A stretch of 10,799 nt of DNA. It comes from an uncultured Collinsella sp. GTDB lineage: Bacteria; Actinomycetota; Coriobacteriia; Coriobacteriales; Coriobacteriaceae. Shown here piece by piece: positions 6,728 to 10,799 of this stretch. Each line of letters begins with the position of its first letter. Position 1 is the stretch's first letter. Location of the stretch: assembly GCA_900752215.1 (NCBI GenBank), contig CAADUO010000039.1:1-10799 (forward strand), written 5' to 3'. The notes under the pieces were generated by a model. The model was not told the DNA's origin. It worked only from the letters and a program-made list of their open reading frames with translations, and did not search any database. The position numbers and the translations under genes were made by a program.

Positions 6728-6789
6728 TGTTGATTGGGGACAGACTTAAATGAGCGTTTTCACGCATTTAAGTCTGTCCCCAATCAACA
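6728..6789. repeat. Perfect 25-bp inverted repeat, REP-like palindromic element
   Basis: Two exactly complementary 25-base arms (6728-6752 and 6765-6789) flank a 12-base spacer (6753-6764). The arm core is GGGGACAGACTTAAATG. It lies in the gap between the ftsH terminator and the aminotransferase promoter. A GGGGACAGA-type core in a long palindrome resembles repeats associated with REP-associated tyrosine (Y1, IS200-like) transposases; that link is from general knowledge and is not proven here. No transposase gene is in the window. It lacks a T-tract on either strand and is redundant with the ftsH terminator, so a terminator role is unlikely. Confidence 0.85.
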
Positions 6790-6818
6790 TTGCTGCGGCA
6801 CTTTGCTCGACTAAAGCG

Positions 6819-6824
6819 TACAAT
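6819..6824 (+). promoter_or_regulatory. Candidate -10 box for the aminotransferase gene
   Basis: GCG-TACAAT lies 30 bases before the ATG at 6849, predicting a leader of about 18 bases that just contains the ribosome binding site. No good -35 is visible. The same GCGTACAAT string precedes the PHP gene (8153-8161). Confidence 0.5.
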
Positions 6825-6848
6825 AGCGCCTATGCGAAAGGGGAACAG

Positions 6849-8033
6849 ATGATCAACGAAACTATGTATGCTCGCGGTGCGGAAAGCTCCATCATCCGTG
6901 AGACTTTTAGCTATGGCCTTGAGCGCAAGGCGCAGATCGGTGCGGAAAACGTATTCGATTTTTCGCTGGGCAATCCGAGCGTTCCGGCGCCGGCTGCCGT
7001 GGCTGAGTCGATTAAGAAGGCCCTGGAGCTGCCGAGTGATCAGTTGCACGGCTACACCCCCGCTCCGGGCCTGCCGCAATGTCGAGCAGCCGTCGCCGAA
7101 TCGCTCAACCGTCGCTTTGGCACGAGCTATGAGGGCAAAGACGTCTTTATGACGGTGGGTGCCGCGGCTTCGCTCACCTGCACGCTCAACGCCGTTACGA
7201 ACCCGGGCGACGAGGTTATTGTTATCGCCCCGTACTTTCCGGAGTATCGCGTTTGGATTGAGAAGGCCGGCTGTACGTGTGTTGAGGCGCTCGCCGATGA
7301 AGATACGTTCCAGCTGAGCGTGGACAACGTGCTCAAGGCGATCAGCGATAAGACGGCGGCCGTCATCATCGACTCTCCCAACAATCCGACCGGTGCCGTA
7401 TATACAAGCGACACGCTGACGCGACTGGCCAACGTTCTGCGCGAGGCCAACGCTCAGCGCGATCCCGAGAATCCGATTATGCTCATCTCGGATGAGCCGT
7501 ACCGCGAAATCGTGTACGGTGCCGAGGTGCCTTGGGTGCCCTCGATTTACGAGCACACCATCGTGTGCTACTCGTATTCCAAGTCGCTGTCGCTGCCGGG
7601 TGAGCGCGTGGGGTGGATCTTGGTTCCCAACACCAATCCGCAGGCCGCCCGTCTGATGCCGGCTGTTGCGGGTGCTGCCCGTACGCTGGGTTTTGTATGC
7701 GCACCGGCACTCTTCCAGCGCGTGATCATCGATTGCATCGATGAGCCGAGTGACGTTGAGGCCTATGCACGCAACCGCACCGCGCTTACCGACGCACTAG
7801 CGGAGTACGGCTACACCTATGTTGAGCCGGATGGCGCGTTTTACCTATGGGTGAAAGCGTTGGAGCCCGATGCGAATGCGTTTTGCGAGCGCGCAAAGAA
7901 GTATGAGTTGCTTGCGGTTCCCTCGGACAGCTTTGGTATGCCGGGCTGGTTCCGCCTGGGCTACTGCGTGAGTTACGAGACGATTATCAATTCGCTACCC
8001 GCTTGGAAACAGTTGGCGGACGAGTATCGTTAA
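6849..8033 (+). CDS. Class I/II PLP-dependent aminotransferase
   Basis: This is a fold-type I pyridoxal-5'-phosphate enzyme of the aspartate aminotransferase superfamily, acting in the cytosol on an amino acid that the sequence does not define. The 394-residue product shows the substrate-binding SLGNPSVPAP (39-48), YTPAPGLPQCRAAV (69-82), VGAAASLT (103-110) for PLP phosphate binding, APYFPEY (127-133), SPNNPTGAVY (176-185), ISDEPYREIVY (213-223) with the PLP-pyridine Asp215 and Tyr218, SYSKSLSLPGERVGW (242-256) with the Schiff-base Lys245, and FRLGYC (368-373) with the likely carboxylate-binding Arg369. The length is typical. The ATG at 6849 has AAAGGGGA (6837-6844) just upstream. A longer in-frame start at 6750 would run through the 25-bp palindrome and is rejected. 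It appears to be a single-gene unit between its own promoter and the next. Aspartate, alanine or a broader transaminase are all possible. Confidence 0.92.
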   Translation: MINETMYARGAESSIIRETFSYGLERKAQIGAENVFDFSLGNPSVPAPAAVAESIKKALELPSDQLHGYTPAPGLPQCRAAVAESLNRRFGTSYEGKDVFMTVGAAASLTCTLNAVTNPGDEVIVIAPYFPEYRVWIEKAGCTCVEALADEDTFQLSVDNVLKAISDKTAAVIIDSPNNPTGAVYTSDTLTRLANVLREANAQRDPENPIMLISDEPYREIVYGAEVPWVPSIYEHTIVCYSYSKSLSLPGERVGWILVPNTNPQAARLMPAVAGAARTLGFVCAPALFQRVIIDCIDEPSDVEAYARNRTALTDALAEYGYTYVEPDGAFYLWVKALEPDANAFCERAKKYELLAVPSDSFGMPGWFRLGYCVSYETIINSLPAWKQLADEYR

Positions 8034-8067
8034 AAGTAAAGCGCTCTGCCTACAATGTTTTACGTGA

Positions 8068-8098
8068 AACGGGGTTTGGTGTTAAGCCGGACCCCGTT
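8068..8098 (+). other. 8-bp hairpin after the aminotransferase gene
   Basis: AACGGGGT (8068-8075) pairs exactly with ACCCCGTT (8091-8098) around a 15-base loop. There is no T-tract, so it is at best a weak terminator for the aminotransferase. A TACAAT hexamer lies just upstream (8051-8056), so it could instead sit near the start of a leader transcript running into the PHP gene. No function is established. Confidence 0.4.
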
Positions 8099-8131
8099 GT
8101 CATGGACGTTGTGTCTTTGGGATGGAGTGGT

Positions 8132-8161
8132 TTTACGACTATCGAAGGCTATGCGTACAAT
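8132..8161 (+). promoter_or_regulatory. Candidate promoter of the PHP-domain gene
   Basis: TTTACG (8132-8137) and TACAAT (8156-8161) are separated by 18 bp, matching -35 and -10 consensus at 4/6 and 5/6. The predicted transcript would start near 8168, leaving a leader of about 31 bases with AAGGAG in place. This is the best two-part promoter in the window. Confidence 0.6.
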
Positions 8162-8198
8162 GAATATAAGCGACGGCCGTGCCAGATAAGGAGACCTG

Positions 8199-9020
8199 AT
8201 GCCCTACCTGCTTTCTTGTGACATTCATACCCATACGATGTTCTCTGCGCATGCATATTCGACCATTGAGGAGAATGTGTACTGGGCGGCAGAGCGTGGT
8301 CTGCAGGTGCTCGGATCTGCCGACCATCTGAGCTCTATGGTTACGGCTTGCCCCAATGACCTGCGCAGTTACCAATTCTTTATCAACCAGGATATCTGGC
8401 CGCGCATTTGGAGCGGCGTGTTGGTGCTGCGTGGTGCCGAGGCCGATATCGTTTCGCTGGACGGAAGCCTGTTTGGCGAGGACACTCCTGTCACGTTCGA
8501 TATCGCCGGCGATTCGTACGGCCGTCAGCATTCACTGTTCGATTTGGTTACGCGTAATTTGGATTATTTGGTTGCAAGCGTGCATAATCCGCAGATTGCT
8601 GAGGGCGCGACGCTGGCCCAGACGACCGGGATGTATATCAATGCCCTGGAGCACCCCAAGGTGTTCATGCTGGGCCACACGGGGCGTTCGGGCGTGCCGT
8701 TCGATATCGACGAGGTGCTGTTGGCAGCTAAGGCCAAGCACAAGATTATCGAGATCAACAACCATAGTCTTGAACGCGGTGTCGACACTGAGCATTGGGC
8801 TGTATGCCGCAAGATCGCCGAGCGCTGCGCCGAACTGGGCGTGGGCATTGGCGTGTCGACCGATGCCCACATTGGCATGGCCATTGGCAAGCTCGATCAC
8901 GCGCGCAAGATGCTCGACGAGATTCACTTCCCGCTGGATTTGATCGTGACGCGCGACCGCGAGACGCTGCTGTGCGAGATGGCGGCAGCCGGCGTGTGCA
9001 ATCTGCGCAATGGGATGTAG
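8199..9020 (+). CDS. PHP-domain phosphohydrolase, YcdX-like
   Basis: This is a trinuclear-metal hydrolase of the PHP family, resembling the E. coli YcdX phosphatase along its length (for example the FINQDIWPRIWSGVLVLRGAEADI segment, 61-84). The 273-residue product keeps all expected metal ligands: H10 and H12 (DIHTHT), H18 (SAHAYST), H43 (SADHL), E81 (GAEADI), H129 (SVHNP), H160 (LGHTGR), D222 and H224 (STDAHI). EINNHS (185-190) is also typical. About 20 extra residues (roughly 89-112) sit between the E81 and H129 motifs compared with YcdX. The start is clear: AAGGAG (8188-8193) five bases before the ATG. It is cytosolic, with no signal peptide. The physiological substrate is unknown. Histidinol phosphatase is a less likely alternative, because the signature is YcdX-type and no his genes are nearby. 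Confidence 0.9.
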   Translation: MPYLLSCDIHTHTMFSAHAYSTIEENVYWAAERGLQVLGSADHLSSMVTACPNDLRSYQFFINQDIWPRIWSGVLVLRGAEADIVSLDGSLFGEDTPVTFDIAGDSYGRQHSLFDLVTRNLDYLVASVHNPQIAEGATLAQTTGMYINALEHPKVFMLGHTGRSGVPFDIDEVLLAAKAKHKIIEINNHSLERGVDTEHWAVCRKIAERCAELGVGIGVSTDAHIGMAIGKLDHARKMLDEIHFPLDLIVTRDRETLLCEMAAAGVCNLRNGM

Positions 9021-9040
9021 CGGAGTTTATAAACCAAGCG

Positions 9041-9074
9041 AAGGGGGCGGCCCAGACGGGTCGCCCCCTTTCTT
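9041..9074 (+). terminator. Terminator of the PHP gene
   Basis: The stem AAGGGGGCG (9041-9049) pairs with CGCCCCCTT (9062-9070). It continues through a G-T wobble into CCC/GGG around an AGAC tetraloop, and is followed by TTTCTT. It lies between two convergent genes. The minus-strand side lacks a T-tract, so it chiefly serves the rightward gene. Confidence 0.85.
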
Positions 9075-9098
9075 GTCCCAAAAATCTACTGAGGTTGG

Positions 9099-10547
9099 TT
9101 AGCGGCGTTCGAGGACCGCTACGGTTTCGGTGTGGTCGGTGTGAGGGAACATGTCGACGGGCGTGATCTTGAGCAGGCGATAGCCTCCGTCGAGGAGCTG
9201 ATGCAGGTCGCGCTCTTGAGTTACGGGGTTGCAGCTGATATAGGTGATGCGGCGCGGCTTAAGCGCGCAGGCAGCTTCGAGGAACTCGGGCGTGGAGCCG
9301 GCGCGCGGCGGATCGATGGAAAGGACATCGACTCGCTCGTTGTTGTCGGCGGCATCCAGGATGTAATCGGTCGCATCGTCGGCCATAAACCAAGCGCTGC
9401 GGGTGAGGCCGTTGAGCTCGGCATTACGACGTGCGTCGGCAATGCCGGCGTGGTTGCGCTCCACGCCAAGCAGCATAATACCGACGCCCTTGTCCTGGGC
9501 GGCTTTGGCTGCGCACAGGCCGATAGTTCCACTACCGCAATAGGCATCCATGAGTACGTCGCCCTGCTGCAGGTCCATGCCGTCAATCGCGAGCTGATAG
9601 AGCAGCTCGGTCTGCTGCGGGTTGGTCTGGTAGAACGCGGTGGGGGAGATATCGAACTCGCAGCCGAGCAGCTGGTCGCGCATGCACTCGGCGCCATATA
9701 CAATGCGGGTTTCCTCGCCGAGGATGGCGTTACCGGGACGTCCGTTGATGTTTTGGGCGACGGTGACGATGTGCGGATTGAGTGCGGCGACAGCCTCAAA
9801 GAACTCCTGCGCATGCGGTAAGTCACGCTGGGCGGTCACGAGCGTAACCATGACCTGGTCGGTACGCCAACCGCAGCGGACGACGGCATAGCGGAGCAAG
9901 CCCAGATGCTTGTCCTCGTTAAAGGCGGGAATGTGCAGGCGCTCAGCTTCACGCGCGATGCCGTTAAGAATTTGTCGGGCGCCCGGTGCCTCGACGGGGC
10001 ATTCGGGTACGGCAACGATCTTGTGCGTGCCGCGCTCAAAGAAACCGCAACGGACAGCGCCCTCCTTACCGGGAGCAAAGGGAGTGGCAGCCTTATGACG
10101 AAAGCCACGCGGCGCAGGATATTTGCCCGGGTCGCCCAGGGTGACGCCCATACCGCGAATGGGGTCGACGCTAATACCCTCACGCTCGCAAAGAGCAGCA
10201 AAAAGCTCCTCCATAGCAGCCTGCTTGGCGGCGAGCTGCTTCTTATAAGGACGATTGAGCGCCGTACACCCACCGCAAGCTTTCATGATGGAACAAGGAG
10301 ACTTGGGGTCCACAGCCTTACGCGCAGACGAAACCGAATCATTATGCGGGCGCTTGGAACGAGTCCGAGGCGCTTTGTCCCCGCCTCGGCGAGAGTCAGA
10401 ACGCTTGGTCTTAGCCCTGTTCTTGGTCGATTTGCTTTTTGCAGCTTTAGAAGACTTGGATTTCGTAGAAGATTTCTCCTTCTTCGACCCCTCAGCCGCC
10501 TCCACCAAAGCACGACGAGCCCTACGCTCTGCACGAGATTCTGCCAT
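9099..10547 (-). CDS. rlmD: TrmA/RlmD-family RNA uracil-C5 methyltransferase
   Basis: This SAM-dependent enzyme makes 5-methyluridine in RNA, most likely 23S rRNA (RlmC/RlmD type); tRNA U54 (TrmA type) is possible. The 482-residue product has four cysteines for a [4Fe-4S] cluster (C85, C91 and C94 in CSIMKACGGC; C183 in PECPV), FYQTNPQQTELLY (305-317), SAM-binding DAYCGSGTIG (334-343), SIDPPRAG (410-417), the nucleophile C439 in ISCNP, and the base E474 in DHTETVAVLE. Residues 1 to about 80 form a Lys/Arg/Ser-rich, probably disordered extension in place of the TRAM domain common in this family. The ATG at 10547 is chosen because GGAG lies six bases upstream. A GTG at 10559 would add four residues but lacks a ribosome binding site. 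It is convergent with the PHP gene. The family is firm; the exact target uridine is not. Confidence 0.93.
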   Translation of the reverse strand: MAESRAERRARRALVEAAEGSKKEKSSTKSKSSKAAKSKSTKNRAKTKRSDSRRGGDKAPRTRSKRPHNDSVSSARKAVDPKSPCSIMKACGGCTALNRPYKKQLAAKQAAMEELFAALCEREGISVDPIRGMGVTLGDPGKYPAPRGFRHKAATPFAPGKEGAVRCGFFERGTHKIVAVPECPVEAPGARQILNGIAREAERLHIPAFNEDKHLGLLRYAVVRCGWRTDQVMVTLVTAQRDLPHAQEFFEAVAALNPHIVTVAQNINGRPGNAILGEETRIVYGAECMRDQLLGCEFDISPTAFYQTNPQQTELLYQLAIDGMDLQQGDVLMDAYCGSGTIGLCAAKAAQDKGVGIMLLGVERNHAGIADARRNAELNGLTRSAWFMADDATDYILDAADNNERVDVLSIDPPRAGSTPEFLEAACALKPRRITYISCNPVTQERDLHQLLDGGYRLLKITPVDMFPHTDHTETVAVLERR

Positions 10548-10584
10548 CAATAACTCCACTAATTCATGAATTAAAGCTGCAAGT

Positions 10585-10590
10585 ATTGTA
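10585..10590 (-). promoter_or_regulatory. Candidate -10 box for the RNA methyltransferase gene
   Basis: On the minus strand TACAAT lies 37 bases before the ATG at 10547, predicting a leader of about 31 bases. No matching -35 at 16-18 bp is convincing. The recurrence of the hexamer at other starts supports it. The rest of the gap up to 10710 shows no other gene or clear signal. Confidence 0.5.
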
Positions 10591-10710
10591 CCGTGCCAAG
10601 CCAGCAGACGATATACAAGCGGTTTATTCGTGTCAGTGATAAGCCCAACGACGGTTGCCCGCCGCGTGAGGGGTGTGGGGGTTAAGTTTATCGCGAGTTC
10701 CGCACGAACA

Positions 10711-10733
10711 GGAGGCCCCTTAATGTGGCCTCC
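10711..10733. other. 7-bp hairpin GGAGGCC/GGCCTCC
   Basis: GGAGGCC (10711-10717) and GGCCTCC (10727-10733) flank a 9-base loop just beyond the stop of the possible leftward gene. No T-tract follows on either strand, so it is at best a weak terminator. On the plus strand the left arm contains AGGAGG, seven bases before an ATG at 10723, so the same bases could be a sequestered ribosome binding site for a rightward ORF running off the window. Confidence 0.4.
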
Positions 10734-10736
10734 GTC

Positions 10737-10799
10737 CTACTGCGGCCTGTCCAGAATGACCTTTTTCCCCCACTCCCTGCACTCGGCGGGCAAACTCGC
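10737..10799 (-). CDS. Possible C-terminal end of a leftward gene (partial)
   Basis: Reading leftward from the window edge, 20 codons encode ASLPAECREWGKKVILDRPQ and then a TAG stop (10737-10739). The mixed charged composition looks protein-like and third positions are mostly G or C as in the neighbouring genes, but the stretch is too short to prove coding. The opposite strand is also open here (from ATG 10723, preceded by AGGAGG), so which strand is read cannot be settled inside the window. No family recognised. Confidence 0.35.
   Translation of the reverse strand, partial: ASLPAECREWGKKVILDRPQ

Noticed and set aside
5538..6767. 409-codon open frame on the minus strand opposite ftsH
   Set aside because: It lies antisense to strongly conserved FtsH sequence, has no recognisable family features, and arises from the GC-biased codon structure of ftsH.
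6750..6848. N-terminal extension of the aminotransferase starting at ATG 6750
   Set aside because: It would translate the right arm of the palindrome and the promoter, and lacks a ribosome binding site. ATG 6849 has AAAGGGGA upstream and begins at the family's usual N-terminus.
6768..7556. 262-codon minus-strand open frame opposite the aminotransferase
   Set aside because: It is antisense to conserved PLP-enzyme motifs, has no family match by eye, and begins beside the palindrome only by chance.
8102..8221. 39-codon ORF (MDVVSLGWSGFTTIEGY...) before the PHP gene
   Set aside because: It looks somewhat protein-like but has no ribosome binding site, covers the PHP promoter and ribosome binding site, and overlaps the PHP start out of frame.
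9132..9821. 229-codon plus-strand open frame opposite the RNA methyltransferase
   Set aside because: The minus strand carries all catalytic motifs of the m5U methyltransferase family; this frame is its shadow.
1..10799. CRISPR arrays, tRNAs, rRNAs, insertion sequences and toxin-antitoxin pairs
   Set aside because: No regularly spaced repeats, no tRNA-like T-loop (GGTTCGAxTCC), no transposase reading frame and no small two-gene cassette were found.

Overview
The window looks like a core-genome stretch of a moderately high-GC Gram-positive bacterium. It is most consistent with an actinobacterium of the Coriobacteriia type (Collinsella or a relative). This is inferred from protein flavour, the tilS-hpt-ftsH gene order, and strong AGGAGG-type ribosome binding sites; no marker gene in the window fixes the taxon. 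I see no rRNA, tRNA, CRISPR array, prophage or insertion sequence. Nearly all of the window is explained by nine genes, one of them a partial gene cut by the right edge.

Layout. Positions 1-94 hold the end of an unidentified rightward transcription unit with a strong terminator. A small leftward gene (159-626) encodes a protein with one C-terminal membrane segment. It is separated by an AT-rich, palindrome-rich divergent control region (627-903) from a small heat shock protein of the Hsp20 family (904-1335). A long bidirectional terminator (1362-1409) then separates hsp20 from a convergent YycJ/WalJ-type metallo-beta-lactamase-fold nuclease gene (1418-2227, minus). That gene is divergent from tilS (2276-3814). 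tilS (tRNA-Ile lysidine synthetase), hpt (hypoxanthine phosphoribosyltransferase, 3962-4510) and ftsH (membrane AAA+ zinc protease, 4512-6659) form the classical conserved cluster. hpt and ftsH are separated by one base and must be co-transcribed. hpt also has its own apparent promoter, which overlaps a 9-bp inverted repeat.

After the ftsH terminator comes a 62-bp element made of two perfect 25-bp inverted arms with a GGGGACAGAC core, resembling a REP/RAYT-type palindrome. It is followed by a class I/II PLP-dependent aminotransferase (6849-8033), a YcdX-like PHP-domain phosphohydrolase (8199-9020), a terminator, and a convergent TrmA/RlmD-family iron-sulfur RNA m5U methyltransferase (9099-10547, minus) with a long basic N-terminal extension. 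The last 63 bases may be the C-terminus of another leftward gene.

A recurring detail is a TACAAT (or TAGAAT) hexamer placed 30-60 bases before the start of most transcription units, with weak or absent -35 boxes. This looks like the housekeeping -10 element of the organism. I see no obvious undescribed defence or mobile system. The items most worth a second look are the 25-bp palindrome, the inverted repeat over the hpt promoter, the hsp20 divergent region, the altered TilS active-site motif, and the low-complexity tails of FtsH and the methyltransferase.
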